Below are positions 43,943 through 53,669 of a stretch of DNA of 64,000 nt, in pieces. Numbering within the stretch: position 1 is the first letter of the stretch; each line of letters begins with the position of its first letter. The stretch lies in contig CP043547.1 in the NCBI GenBank assembly GCA_009664345.1, positions 6,166,709 to 6,230,708 of the forward strand, read 5' to 3'. Source of the stretch: Planctomycetales bacterium 10988. GTDB lineage: Bacteria > Planctomycetota > Planctomycetia > Pirellulales > Pb10988. Under the pieces are notes generated by a model, which was not told the origin of the DNA, made no database searches, and was given only the letters and a program-made list of their open reading frames with translations. A program made the translations under genes and the position numbers.

Positions 43943-43976
43943 AAAGCCGTACCTTGCGATGGGTACGGCTTTTTTC
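43943..43976 (+). terminator. Intrinsic terminator after the ferritin-like gene
   Basis: Ten-bp stem AAGCCGTACC / GGTACGGCTT with an 8-nt loop, followed by a run of T (TTTTTCTTTT). Confidence 0.92.
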
Positions 43977-44017
43977 TTTTCTTGAATATTTTACTCAAAT
44001 GCTTTGATAAACATGGG

Positions 44018-44356
44018 TTAGGCAGAATACATTCGAAGGATACGCGGACCATCATCCGATGATCCCTCGGCAGTTTCCAAGGCGGGAGGCTGACAGTATG
44101 CACGGGTATGCGACGCCGCCGGGGCTCCCAAAGCAGAACGCAACATGCCAATTTGGTGGGATTCAAGCTCTACTTTTTGTTGACAATACCAACCAATCCC
44201 GGCTGCCCAAGTTTCTTGACGAAGCAAAACCCGGCTACTGGAAGTCTGTTGACCTTCTTCCGCTTGAGATTGTGCCAAGGAAATGACAACACGCTGCTTG
44301 GAAGAAGAACCAGGAAGTATGGCGAGAATTCCGCCCTCATTCGATTGTGGTTGCAT
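44018..44356 (-). CDS. Small conserved-looking hypothetical protein (112 aa)
   Basis: The central segment has a regular pattern, SRVLLRQETWAAGIGWYCQQ followed by KVELESHQIGMLRSALG, i.e. a strand-rich unit (VVISLAQ ... VLRQE.W....GW..Q..VEL) with a short C-terminal helix. I recall similar short planctomycete proteins with GWFTQSSVEL-type sequences, but this is memory rather than a search. The ~30-residue tail is low in order. No strong ribosome binding site precedes the ATG. Function unknown. Confidence 0.55.
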   Translation of the reverse strand: MQPQSNEGGILAILPGSSSKQRVVISLAQSQAEEGQQTSSSRVLLRQETWAAGIGWYCQQKVELESHQIGMLRSALGAPAASHTRAYCQPPALETAEGSSDDGPRILRMYSA

Positions 44357-44571
44357 AGGGGGAGAACCAATGGGGTAGTAGCTTGGATGAAGTACTATTG
44401 AGACAGATTCTCAATACGTGCTACATATTAAATGAGTTCGATGCGTTCGTCAAGAAGTTTTGACATTTTTGCATAAGAACTTGCGAAAAAAGAATCCCGC
44501 TCCCTCTCAGGCTCTAATTCCTTTAGAGTTCTCTGTTTACATCACTCAATACAGCGACACGAAACGTAGCA

Positions 44572-47367
44572 CTAACGATTATTTGGTAGAAAAGTGCTGG
44601 TGGAAGGTCGAGGGTTTCGCGAAAACCGAGGATCAGGAGATGCTTGGGGTGGGGTAATCGCGGTCACTTCTAAATCGTCGATCAAAAATTCTCCATATCC
44701 GTTGACTACAAAGGTTAAGGAAAAATTTCCTTGGTGCGGAACGGCTCTAAAAAGTGTGGTTTTCTCCCACTCCATTGTTTTGGCAAGTCGTATCCCTAGC
44801 GATTGTCCGGCGACAGAATCATAAAGGAAGAGGCCTTCGGAGGAAGGAGCTTGCCAAGATTGCTGCCGGGACCAAAGCGAAATTTTCAGAATCTGCCCCG
44901 GAGCCGCCATGATATGCCGAGTTGCCACCCATAAGGGAGGGGAATCAATCGAAGGCGGGGTCACGTCAGGTTCTGGTTGAACCACCAATCGCAAGGCCGA
45001 GCCGGTCGACCGAGGTTCGGCAGATGCAAGTTCCGCGAAGGATTGCACTTGGGGAATGGAACGATAAAACGGACTCCATCCGCTGGCCGTCAATCGCGAG
45101 AGCTGTTCACAGTCCCCTTCCGGCAAAAGGTTTTGTCCCCAAGGGGCAGCGGTCCATTCGTCCATCGCACTGAGATGTTCGTTCAGATATCGATCTGATA
45201 ACGCCCAAGGGCTACAGGCCGGTGAATCCAGCGTTTGCACTGTTTCTTCCCAGCGTAAGGAAGAGACAATCCGCATCCGTCGCATGGCTCGCTTACCATT
45301 GCGGATCGATTCGCCGAATTGGCCCTCTTTCAGGTTGGTCTGTTGCAATGACAGAAATCGCTCTATTTCTGGTTGCTGGGTTCGCCAGGCTTGCCAGGCT
45401 TGCCGCCAATTCGTCGGGGGTTGAGGATTCACCTTCCCCGCATCGCGATATTCGGTTGCCTTGAACTTTGCGATCTCGGACCAAAGGCCCGCAACTTCCG
45501 GCTGCAAGCGATCAATTTTCAATCTGGTCTGTTGATAGACACTTGGGTCTCTGGTCAGAAGAACCATGGCCTCGGTGTCAAACTCCGGCAGGAGAATCTG
45601 CACCCCGCCGGGCACGCGTTCCTTGCGAAGACGCTGAACTCCGCTACTTGCTAGGAGGTAGGCCTCTCGCGACTCAGAAACTCCCGGCACCACGAGTTTC
45701 AGATTATTCACCGAAGCTTGGCCAAGGACATATTGAGAATGTGCGCTGGTATCGTGAGCAATGACGAGATCGGCATGTCGCAAGGTTAGCTGGGCTGCCG
45801 TGACTTGGGGATGGGAGGTTGTCAAATACCCCATCCATTCTCCGGTGGCAACCCAAGGGGCGATCAACTCTAGTTCACGATTGAGTAAAGTAAGGCACTT
45901 CAGTTGATTTTTTGTACTTGGCGAATCCTGATCGAGACGATTTTGAGATTCAAACAACAGCCCCCGGCTACCTGCCGCAACGGCCGCAAAGGCATATAGC
46001 CTCACCATTTCTCCAGGGATCTCGGGAGAGAGCAGCGGGGAGGTGGGAAGTAAAGGACTGAGCAAACGCCACTGTTCCAAAATGGCCGGATCATATTCGG
46101 TCGGAAGCGAAGTCCAGATCGGCGTACCTGGCAAAGATTGCTGAATAAAGCCACGGTGGTATTGGCAATAATGAGACAATTCCAACGGAGTTCCGAAGGG
46201 GATTCGATCCGCAACCAAAATATCCGCCAAGCGACTATACGACTTCAATGACTCAATGGCCCCGGCTAGCAGAGGCCGGCTGAGCGAACGATCAGCATCA
46301 CGAACTTTTCGCATTTGCCTTTGAAAGGAATCTTTTTGCGAATCAAGGTAAGACCTTCCCAAATCCCAGGCGACGACACGATCATAGGCAGTACTGATGG
46401 CAGAGATCGTCGCGGTCGTTCCTTGGCGAGGGGCTCGTAACGGAGGAGGACAAATCAACCAAAGCCCTAGCTCTTCCGCTTCCGCCAAAAGATTCGCGCC
46501 CGGAGGGGCATCGAGAAGGATCGTGTTAAATCCAACCTGCTTCAAGAAACGAAGTGATTCCCCCCGGTGGCGAATGCCACGAATAAATTGCGGTTGTTGA
46601 TCGATTTGAAGCACATCTCCTCGCAGTTGCACGATGGCTGGATCATTCGTGGAGACGGTCGAGACCTCTGTATTCGAAACCGTAGTGATAGGGCTAATCC
46701 CCGAGCGAGGCACGAATCCGGCTAATTCCAAATCATCCAACAGAATGTCCGAGGCTCCTTGCCCGGCATAGACATTGATGAAGATGGTATCCAAATAAGC
46801 AAGGCGAGCATCGATTTGCTGGGACTCTCCTAAGCGTAATTGCAACCCTCGCAGCTGCTGATCGAGCAAATGACGGGGACGGTCAAGGGCTAGCTGCTGC
46901 CAATGCCCGGTCTCTGTATAGCTCATCCCTCGCAGTAGCACAGTGGCAGGGAGTTGTGTCTGGGGATCGATCGTTTGCGGAAGGACGGCTCTGGCCACCA
47001 TTTGCACGCCAGGACGACTTGCTTTCACCCAGATGGTAGGTCGTAGCTCTTCAATGATTTGTGTAGGACGGATTGCATGAGAAACATAGACGTAACTTCC
47101 ATGCCCAGCTTGAAGCGTCACATGGTCGCACCAATCCCCGGAGTGCACCTCGGATTGGCTTTTCTGAACTCGTAGTCGATAGATCGTATCGCCACCTGCG
47201 TCCTTAAAGCTCGGTTCGATCGATTCGAAACTATCTCGCCATGGACCTTGAGCTGGACTCGTTGAGATTGAAATCAGCGAGAGCAGCATCGACAGAACCC
47301 CTACAAAAAGGAGAGTTCTGCGGTGGTGATCTGTCGGATTGATGGGAATCGATCGGCCTTTGCACAT
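44572..47367 (-). CDS. Large exported protein with jelly-roll and TIM-barrel-like domains (931 aa)
   Basis: A signal peptide (TLLFVGVLSMLLSLISISTSPAQ) is followed by a carbohydrate-binding-module-like beta domain (about 40-210), ending AGQGASDILLDDLELAGF. A central region (about 245-620) resembles a glycoside-hydrolase barrel: IRHRGESLRFLKQVGFNTIL, then AEAEELGLWLICPPP; catalytic acids were not assigned. A second jelly-roll-like domain closes the protein (about 740-915), ending with YGEFLIDDLEVTAI, similar to the first, so the modules are related. The start at 47367 was preferred: GAGGAG lies 8 nt upstream, inside the longer frame to 47403. Probably a secreted carbohydrate-active or matrix protein. 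Confidence 0.72.
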   Translation of the reverse strand: MCKGRSIPINPTDHHRRTLLFVGVLSMLLSLISISTSPAQGPWRDSFESIEPSFKDAGGDTIYRLRVQKSQSEVHSGDWCDHVTLQAGHGSYVYVSHAIRPTQIIEELRPTIWVKASRPGVQMVARAVLPQTIDPQTQLPATVLLRGMSYTETGHWQQLALDRPRHLLDQQLRGLQLRLGESQQIDARLAYLDTIFINVYAGQGASDILLDDLELAGFVPRSGISPITTVSNTEVSTVSTNDPAIVQLRGDVLQIDQQPQFIRGIRHRGESLRFLKQVGFNTILLDAPPGANLLAEAEELGLWLICPPPLRAPRQGTTATISAISTAYDRVVAWDLGRSYLDSQKDSFQRQMRKVRDADRSLSRPLLAGAIESLKSYSRLADILVADRIPFGTPLELSHYCQYHRGFIQQSLPGTPIWTSLPTEYDPAILEQWRLLSPLLPTSPLLSPEIPGEMVRLYAFAAVAAGSRGLLFESQNRLDQDSPSTKNQLKCLTLLNRELELIAPWVATGEWMGYLTTSHPQVTAAQLTLRHADLVIAHDTSAHSQYVLGQASVNNLKLVVPGVSESREAYLLASSGVQRLRKERVPGGVQILLPEFDTEAMVLLTRDPSVYQQTRLKIDRLQPEVAGLWSEIAKFKATEYRDAGKVNPQPPTNWRQAWQAWRTQQPEIERFLSLQQTNLKEGQFGESIRNGKRAMRRMRIVSSLRWEETVQTLDSPACSPWALSDRYLNEHLSAMDEWTAAPWGQNLLPEGDCEQLSRLTASGWSPFYRSIPQVQSFAELASAEPRSTGSALRLVVQPEPDVTPPSIDSPPLWVATRHIMAAPGQILKISLWSRQQSWQAPSSEGLFLYDSVAGQSLGIRLAKTMEWEKTTLFRAVPHQGNFSLTFVVNGYGEFLIDDLEVTAITPPQASPDPRFSRNPRPSTSTFLPNNR

Positions 47368-47600
47368 GCAAGGCTCTCCTCTGAGAGTCGGCGTTTTAGG
47401 CATGATGGGATGAAGTGATGGCGTCCCGCAGAGGATCTAACAGTTTTCCCAAAATCCGTCTAGATCGACTTGCCTTTTCGATGGAATATTCTACCTCCTG
47501 GAACTTTTTACTCAGACGAACTTCCGCCCCTCTTCGGCCATTTCTCTATGCTAGACTTCCTGAGAACGCTTCGTAGAACTGTGTGTTGAAAGGTAGAAAC

Positions 47601-47897
47601 ATGTCCGGATCTTCTTCGTCCCGCTCCACTGAACCTTCGCTTGATTTGCTTCAAATTCCTCGTGAAATGGTCGCCTTGGGGAAGTGCTTGCAAGAGCTTC
47701 CCCATCCGCATCGAGGGGATGTGGTGGCTGCCTGGAACCAAGCCCTGCATGCCGCGCGTGAGCAACGGACCAAGCTTTTGGAAGTGCAGGAAAGCCTCCA
47801 TCAAATGCGAACGGACCTTCGGTATCTCTTCTTCGATCTGGAAGCGACAAGACGGGAACGAGACAAATTTCGCGAGGCTTTAGATTCGGCGGAATAG
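47601..47897 (+). CDS. Small coiled-coil-type hypothetical protein (98 aa)
   Basis: A Ser-rich N-terminus (MSGSSSSRSTEPS) is followed by long helices with heptad character: LLQIPREMVALGKCLQELPH and LLEVQESLHQMRTDLRYLFF, then LEATRRERDKFREALD. Likely a cytoplasmic coiled-coil dimer. AAAGG precedes the ATG at 47601. It converges with the hydrolase gene, stops 10 nt apart, and no competing frame is better. Function unknown. Confidence 0.6.
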   Translation: MSGSSSSRSTEPSLDLLQIPREMVALGKCLQELPHPHRGDVVAAWNQALHAAREQRTKLLEVQESLHQMRTDLRYLFFDLEATRRERDKFREALDSAE

Positions 47898-47907
47898 TAA
47901 AGGAGAC

Positions 47908-48927
47908 CTAAGAGGCAATCTCAGGAGTAGAGATCGGAGGGCTATTCGGGTCGGTTTTTTTATGGAGAGCTGGAGGGGCTGCCAGATGCTCATCGAAAAA
48001 TGATTTCAACAGTTCTTGATAATGCTCCGGAGACTTTAAATGCCCCTGATTATGCTTTGCCTTGGGGATGACTTCATAATCAACCAAATTAGGGAGACGA
48101 TCCGCCAAGGCTTTGCTGACCGAAAGCGGAATGTGTTTATCATCTCCCCCGTGGATCATGAGGGTTGGCTGTTTGATTTTGGGGGCAAGGGACTCCAAAC
48201 GAATGAAGCGGCAGGGCCGTTTTTTCTCAATGACTAGCAGTCCCCAGTAAAGATGCCACTTGATAAACCAAGTCGGAAGCATCAGGATTAGCGGGCCAAT
48301 CCCGGTGACGATGCGAACATAGCGACGCATCAAAAAGAGCAACATTTCCATGACACCAAAAGCCCCATCCGTAGCGACAGCATTGACTTTCTCGTGCGTT
48401 GCCGCTGCGGCCATCGCTGCCGAACCGCCTCGACTGATCCCTAACAGACCGATAGGCAACCCCGCACAGTCTTGACGATTGGCCACATAATCGACGGCCG
48501 CCTGAGCATCAAAAAGTTCAAACTCTCCGAGCCAGAACATCGGCTCGTAATCATTGAGCTTCTCACTATTTCCATGGTTGCGGAAGTCAAACACAAAGGC
48601 GTTGTATCCCTCTTTTCGTAAAGGCTCAATATAAGGACGGCTTGTCCAGCGATCCCCACTCAAACCATGACAGAAAATGATTGTCCCCTGAGGGGAGGTG
48701 GTAGCTTTGAGAAAACTCCCTTCGAGTTGAACCCCATCTCGGGAGAGGAAACTCACCGCTTCGGCATCGGCAATCGGTTCGTTACTTTCCGAAGCAAGCC
48801 AAGGGACTTCCGAAAATCCTCGGACACAAACAGGAATGTAGTAGATTCGGAAGATGATCAGCCACGCTGCTAAGATCGCGACCAAAATCCCCAGAACACC
48901 CAACACGATCAAACCGAAAGCAGACAT
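47908..48927 (-). CDS. Membrane-anchored alpha/beta hydrolase (339 aa)
   Basis: An N-terminal transmembrane helix (LIVLGVLGILVAILAAWLII) anchors a serine hydrolase domain. IIFCHGLSGDRWTSRPYIEP is the oxyanion-loop region, LLGISRGGSAAMAAAA (about 169) the nucleophile elbow GxSxG, and PTLMIHGGDDKHIPLS (about 260) the catalytic Asp segment; a His in AKHNQGH (about 290) completes the triad. A hydrophobic insertion (LFLMRRYVRIVTGIGPLILM) forms a lid. The family includes many esterases and lipases; the substrate is unknown. Its C-terminal tail is Pro/Ser-rich and disordered. Confidence 0.85.
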   Translation of the reverse strand: MSAFGLIVLGVLGILVAILAAWLIIFRIYYIPVCVRGFSEVPWLASESNEPIADAEAVSFLSRDGVQLEGSFLKATTSPQGTIIFCHGLSGDRWTSRPYIEPLRKEGYNAFVFDFRNHGNSEKLNDYEPMFWLGEFELFDAQAAVDYVANRQDCAGLPIGLLGISRGGSAAMAAAATHEKVNAVATDGAFGVMEMLLFLMRRYVRIVTGIGPLILMLPTWFIKWHLYWGLLVIEKKRPCRFIRLESLAPKIKQPTLMIHGGDDKHIPLSVSKALADRLPNLVDYEVIPKAKHNQGHLKSPEHYQELLKSFFDEHLAAPPALHKKTDPNSPPISTPEIAS

Positions 48928-49154
48928 AACTTAGCACTACGTAAAAGGAAACGAACCAAATCCCCGCTGTATCGGATTGATTTTGGCTTCGTGTAAGAAT
49001 GGTTTTGACGTCGACGGTTGATAACGTGCCAACAAAGGATTTGGAGCAAACCAACTTTGTGGCAACGTCACGGTGGAGGTTGCTGGGAATGAGCACTGAC
49101 ATGAACCAATTGGAAGCTAAAGCGAGTTTGGTTTGGCATGCAAACACATTTGCT

Positions 49155-51107
49155 CTAGTGGGGGGTATCCAAATAGGGGTCTTGACCCATTTGTAACTGC
49201 ATTTTCTTTCGTTCACGTTCGTGATAGAGCAAAATTTTCCGGTCGCGAAAGTGCCGCCGTTCGATTTTTCGCTGAGCCGCACGGAAGAGCCGAATCCGGC
49301 GATCCGCCGTGCCACGTGTCTTTTCACCTAATCGCTTAAATTTATCGGAACGCTTCGGGCCGAAGGCATTCTTGAGAATATCGTCATCAAGCGACATAAA
49401 GACACGATACGAGCCAGGGTCGCCTTGTCGAGCACAGCGCCCGACCAACTGCCGGTCAATTCGCCCCGAATCGTGCATTTCGGTACAAACGACATGCAAG
49501 CCGCCTGCCTCGCGAACCGAATCGTCCAGCTTAATATCGGTCCCCCGTCCGGCCATATTCGTGGAGACCGTGACTTTTCCGGGTTGTCCTGCTTGGGAGA
49601 CAATTTCCGCCTCTTCAGCGATCCGGTTCGCATTGAGTACTTGATGCTGAATATTCTCTTGTTGCAGAAGTTTACTCAGCCGCTCCGATTTGTCGATAGA
49701 TCGCGTCCCCACCAGGACACTTCTGCCAGCTTGAATCATCTCCTGAATTTCGGCGACGATTGCTTCCCACTTGGCTTGTTCCGAACCAAAGACATGTTCG
49801 CGAGAGCGTGAACGAATACAAGGGCGATTCGTCGGAATCACGACGACTTGTACACTATAGACTTTGCTGAATTCCCCTGCCGAAGTCACCGCGGTCCCGG
49901 TCATGCCGCAGAGAATTTCATATCGCAAAAAGAAATCTTGCACGGTGATCCGAGCGGCTTGCCCGGCATCGATAGTGATTTCGACATCTTCTTTCGCTTC
50001 AATTGCTTGATGAAGTCCATCCCGCCACTTGCGACCTTCCGCGGCCCGTCCGGTCGATTCGTCGATGATGACGATCTCCCCATCTTGAACCACATAGTGC
50101 GTTTCCAGGAAAAACTCTCGCCCAGCAAGAATCGCCCTTTCGATATATTCGTAGATCGATTGAAAATCGACGGTGTCCATCTTCTCCGGCTTCGGCAAGA
50201 CGCGAGCGAGCATCCGCCCCGCGGCCGTCAGTTCCGCTTGGCGTTTTTTATGATCCCAAGTGTAATGCTCTTTCTCACTGAATTTCTCTTGATTTTCCGC
50301 GGCCCAGCGGAAACTGGCAACCCGGGCCTCTTCGGCCTCTCCAGGAATTGCACTAATAATCAACGGCGTGCGGGCATCGTCGATCATCAGGCTGTCTGCT
50401 TCATCCACCAAAATAAAATGCGGTTCGCGTTGAACGGGTTCTTCATGACGAGCAGTGGATTGACCGAGCATTCTGGCGAGAACTTCGGAACTATCGCGTT
50501 TGATTCCTCGCAGAAGAAGCTGATCGCGGAGAAAATCAAAGCCGAATTCCTTCGCCGTGCCATAAGTGATATCGCAGGCGTAATTTTCTCGGCGTTGATC
50601 GCGACTCATCTGGGTTTGAATCGTTCCGACCTTTAGGCCCAGCATTTCGTAGAGCGGGCGAAGTTCATCGGCATCCCGTTGAGCCAAATAATCGTTCGCC
50701 GTAGCGACAACGACCCCGCGACCGCTAAGGGCATGAAGATATAAAGGAAGAGTAGCCGTCAAAGTTTTCCCTTCCCCGGTCTGCATTTCGGCAATACATT
50801 TATCGTGCATCGCCATTCCACCAAGGAGTTGGACATCGTAGTGACGCATCTTCAAGGTACGACTGGCAGCTTCTCGGACAAGTGCAAAAGCCTCCGGCAA
50901 CAGCTTATCGAGGGATTCCCCGCACTTGGCACGATAGCGAAGGGAAAGACTACGGCGGCGAAGCTCTCCATCCTTCAGATCTTGCAGTTCTTTATCGAAT
51001 GAATGAACTTGCTTGAGCAATAAGCGATAACGTGCCAATCGCCGGGAAGAAGGCCCCCCCACCCAGGAGACGACTCGATTCGGCATACTACCGATCATTC
51101 CAAACAT
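49155..51107 (-). CDS. secA: SecA-family protein, short second form (650 aa)
   Basis: SecA ATPase motor homologue. Walker A is AEMQTGEGKTLTATLPLYL (near 108), the DEAD-equivalent VDEADSLMIDDARTP (near 235), then TGTAVTSAGEF and GTRSIDKSERL, and motif VI TNMAGRGTDIKL. At 650 residues it is about 250 shorter than canonical SecA: a shortened helical wing/scaffold is followed by a basic tail (RKIERRHFRDRKILLYHERE), and no C-terminal Zn-binding cysteine motif is visible. It is therefore more like an accessory SecA2 than the housekeeping protein, which must be elsewhere. RecD2 is encoded 15 nt upstream, suggesting co-transcription. Confidence 0.9.
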   Translation of the reverse strand: MFGMIGSMPNRVVSWVGGPSSRRLARYRLLLKQVHSFDKELQDLKDGELRRRSLSLRYRAKCGESLDKLLPEAFALVREAASRTLKMRHYDVQLLGGMAMHDKCIAEMQTGEGKTLTATLPLYLHALSGRGVVVATANDYLAQRDADELRPLYEMLGLKVGTIQTQMSRDQRRENYACDITYGTAKEFGFDFLRDQLLLRGIKRDSSEVLARMLGQSTARHEEPVQREPHFILVDEADSLMIDDARTPLIISAIPGEAEEARVASFRWAAENQEKFSEKEHYTWDHKKRQAELTAAGRMLARVLPKPEKMDTVDFQSIYEYIERAILAGREFFLETHYVVQDGEIVIIDESTGRAAEGRKWRDGLHQAIEAKEDVEITIDAGQAARITVQDFFLRYEILCGMTGTAVTSAGEFSKVYSVQVVVIPTNRPCIRSRSREHVFGSEQAKWEAIVAEIQEMIQAGRSVLVGTRSIDKSERLSKLLQQENIQHQVLNANRIAEEAEIVSQAGQPGKVTVSTNMAGRGTDIKLDDSVREAGGLHVVCTEMHDSGRIDRQLVGRCARQGDPGSYRVFMSLDDDILKNAFGPKRSDKFKRLGEKTRGTADRRIRLFRAAQRKIERRHFRDRKILLYHERERKKMQLQMGQDPYLDTPH

Positions 51108-51122
51108 AAATAGGTTCCTGTA

Positions 51123-53360
51123 TTAACCAGGGATTAACTTTTGTAATCGTTCCGCCAGTCCGGTATATCTTCGATTTGAATCGGTCCTCGTAACGGCCAA
51201 CTCGACCGCTCTGGTAGAACCGATGATAATCACCAGACGTTTCCCCCGAGTGATCCCAGTATAAAGGAGATTACGTTGCAACATGGGAAAATGTTGTGTG
51301 TGAAGCGGTAAAATCACGCAAGGATATTCGCTACCTTGGCTTTTGTGAATCGTGATCGCATAGGCCAGGGTGATTTCGTCCAACTCTGAAAAGGAAAACA
51401 CAATCGACCGCTCTTCAAACTGAATGGTCATTTCCTGTTCAATTGTATCAATCCGACGGACAATTCCCAAATCCCCATTGAACACTTCTTTATTATAATT
51501 GTTTTGCCGCTGGAGGACTCGGTCCCCTACTCGATAGGTTTGCCCAAATCGGATGAATTCATCTTGTCCCTTGGGTGGATTGAGATGTTTTTGCAGCACT
51601 TCATTGAGATTTCTGGTGCCTAACAGCGAGCGATTCATCGGGGCCAAGACTTGAATATCTCGTTGAGGATGCATCTGAAAACGTTCGGGAATCCTGTGCT
51701 GAATCACCTGCAACATTTTTTGTACGATCTCTTCCGGCTCCGCGGCGGGAATGAAGTAGAAATCCTTCAGTGTTTCTTGAGAGCCTGCTGTCGGTAAGAT
51801 CGGTTCTCCTGCTTGAATTTGGTAGGCAGTTTTGACAATGTCACTTGCTTCTGCTTGGCGAAAGATTTCCGTCAATCGCACAACCGCGACCCTTTCAGAA
51901 GCAATGAAGTCGTGCAAAACATTCCCTGGCCCCACGGAAGGAAGTTGATCAATATCGCCCACCCAAACGACGCAAGCTTCCGGCGGAACGGCTTTGAGAA
52001 AGTTCGCAGCTAGTAGGGTATCCACCATCGAGGCCTCATCCACCACGAAGAGTTCACCTTCCAGAGGATTCTGGCGGTTCCGCAAAAAGTTTCCATGAAC
52101 AGGATCAAATTGCAGCAAACGGTGCAAGGTTTTCGCTTCATGACCGCTCGATTCAGAAAGTCGTTTCGCTGCCCGACCTGTTGGGGCTGCCAACACGGAC
52201 CGACATCCGCGTGCTTGAAAAAGAGCGATCAAACTCCGCACGAGAGTCGTTTTCCCAACGCCGGGACCTCCGGTGATCACAACCACTTTCGAATGAGAAC
52301 AAAGTTCCAAGGCCTCCCGCTGGGCCGGTGCGAGATTGATCTTCAAAGCTTCTTCAATTTCAGAGATACACACTTCGGCATCGAACGTCTTGGCATCAGA
52401 CAGTTTCGTAAAAGGATGCACCGTGGAGGTCAGCCCTTCGATTCCTTCCGCGATCGATTGTTCCGCAAATTGGAGTAAAGGCAGATAAATCCCTTCTTCG
52501 GATCGTTCGTTTTCAGGGTCGGATTCCGCCGAAGAACTTTTGCCTTGATTCAAGGGTTCTTGAATGAGTAACTTTTTTTCAATCGCCTCTTGAATCGTCT
52601 CCTCTAACAGAAGGGAATCGAGTTGTAAAAGGTCCGCCGTCCGCTGCTCCAGCCAAGTTCTTGGCAGTCCACAGTGCCCTTCTTGGGAGGCTTGCCAAAG
52701 AATATGCTCAATTGCCGCCTGCCGACGCGGAGCCGATTCTGGCTCGATCCCGGCACTTTGGGCGATCCGATCCGCCGTTTGAAACCCGATCCCGCGGACT
52801 TCTCGGGCGAGGCGATAAGGATTTTCTTTCAAAATATTAATCGCGTCGTTGCCATAATTTTTCCAAATGCGGGCAGCTTGAGCGGGTTGAATGCCCAAAT
52901 CGTGGAGAGAAAGAAGAATCTCGCGAATCCCGCGGTGTTCTTTCCAACTGGCACAAATTTTTTGTAGACGTTGTTTGCCGATGCCGCGGATGTGGCCCAA
53001 CATATCCGGGTGCTCATCCAAAATATCCAGCGAGCGTTCACCATAAAGCGAGACAATTTTCTCGGCGAGATGGGGGCCGATGCCTTGAATCACATTCGAG
53101 GAAAGGAAACGTTTGATCCCCTGAACCGAATGCGGTTTCGTGAGATGAATACTACTCGCGGCGAATTGCAGCCCATGCTCGCGATCGTTTCGCCAGGCCC
53201 CTTCTGCTTGAATCATTTCGCCAACGAAGACCTCCGCGAGTTTCCCGACGATCGTGACCAACTCCCCTCCATCTTCGGGCCGAACACGCAGCACCGAGAA
53301 ACCTGTCTCAGGACTATGAAACGTAATTCGCTCGATCGATCCGAAGAGTTGTTCGCTCAT
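51123..53360 (-). CDS. recD2: RecD2-type ATP-dependent helicase (745 aa)
   Basis: SF1B helicase not associated with RecBCD. The N-terminal region (about 1-330) has the RecD2-specific OB-like and helix-hairpin-helix repeats (FLSSNVIQGIGPHLAEKIVS; GHIRGIGKQRLQKICASW; REVRGIGFQTADRIAQSAG). The helicase core carries Walker A VVITGGPGVGKTTLVRSL (near 360), LAAPTGRAAKRL, FVVDEASMVDTLLAANF (motif II near 440), VWVGDIDQLPSVGPGNVL and, near the end, ITLAYAITIHKSQGSEYP. Length 745 is typical. RecD2 proteins unwind 5'-tailed DNA in repair. It lies directly upstream of the short secA, in the same direction. Confidence 0.93.
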   Translation of the reverse strand: MSEQLFGSIERITFHSPETGFSVLRVRPEDGGELVTIVGKLAEVFVGEMIQAEGAWRNDREHGLQFAASSIHLTKPHSVQGIKRFLSSNVIQGIGPHLAEKIVSLYGERSLDILDEHPDMLGHIRGIGKQRLQKICASWKEHRGIREILLSLHDLGIQPAQAARIWKNYGNDAINILKENPYRLAREVRGIGFQTADRIAQSAGIEPESAPRRQAAIEHILWQASQEGHCGLPRTWLEQRTADLLQLDSLLLEETIQEAIEKKLLIQEPLNQGKSSSAESDPENERSEEGIYLPLLQFAEQSIAEGIEGLTSTVHPFTKLSDAKTFDAEVCISEIEEALKINLAPAQREALELCSHSKVVVITGGPGVGKTTLVRSLIALFQARGCRSVLAAPTGRAAKRLSESSGHEAKTLHRLLQFDPVHGNFLRNRQNPLEGELFVVDEASMVDTLLAANFLKAVPPEACVVWVGDIDQLPSVGPGNVLHDFIASERVAVVRLTEIFRQAEASDIVKTAYQIQAGEPILPTAGSQETLKDFYFIPAAEPEEIVQKMLQVIQHRIPERFQMHPQRDIQVLAPMNRSLLGTRNLNEVLQKHLNPPKGQDEFIRFGQTYRVGDRVLQRQNNYNKEVFNGDLGIVRRIDTIEQEMTIQFEERSIVFSFSELDEITLAYAITIHKSQGSEYPCVILPLHTQHFPMLQRNLLYTGITRGKRLVIIIGSTRAVELAVTRTDSNRRYTGLAERLQKLIPG

Positions 53361-53529
53361 GAATCCAAATGGTCTCCAACTCTCTGAAATTGCCTGAAGC
53401 GAAAGAAATCGTCATACGGAGGATCAACAAGATTTCTCAAGTTTACGCGAACTTTTGACCGAGAATAGAGGTCTCGACTCTAAGAAACGACCGCAAAAGC
53501 CAACGCGATATAAATTTTACGGGAGGCAA

Positions 53530-53558
53530 TTGACAATCTTTCGTGAAGCTTTTAGAGT
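53530..53558 (+). promoter_or_regulatory. Sigma-70-type promoter of tRNA-Phe
   Basis: TTGACA at 53530-53535, a 17-nt spacer and TAGAGT at 53553-53558 (four of six positions of TATAAT). The expected start is about 30 nt before the tRNA at 53597. Confidence 0.6.
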
Positions 53559-53596
53559 AGTTGCTTCTTCGCCAGTGAAACTTGGTGAACGATTGA

Positions 53597-53669
53597 GGGC
53601 AGATAGCTCAGTTGGTAGAGCAATGGACTGAAAATCCATGTGTCGGCGGTTCGATCCCGCCTCTGCCCA
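53597..53669 (+). tRNA. tRNA-Phe (anticodon GAA)
   Basis: Cloverleaf is complete: acceptor GGGCAGA (53597-53603) pairs with TCTGCCC (53662-53668), D-arm with AGCTCAGTTGGTAGAGC, anticodon stem ATGGA/TCCAT around loop CTGAAAA (anticodon GAA), T-arm GGCGGTTCGATCCCGCC-like. Discriminator is A at 53669. CCA is not encoded. It lies alone between recD2 and the sigma-54 activator gene, with its own promoter. Confidence 0.97.

Noticed and set aside
49848-50636. 262-codon plus-strand frame opposite secA
   Set aside because: Runs antisense to conserved SecA motifs; composition is not protein-like and there is no start signal.
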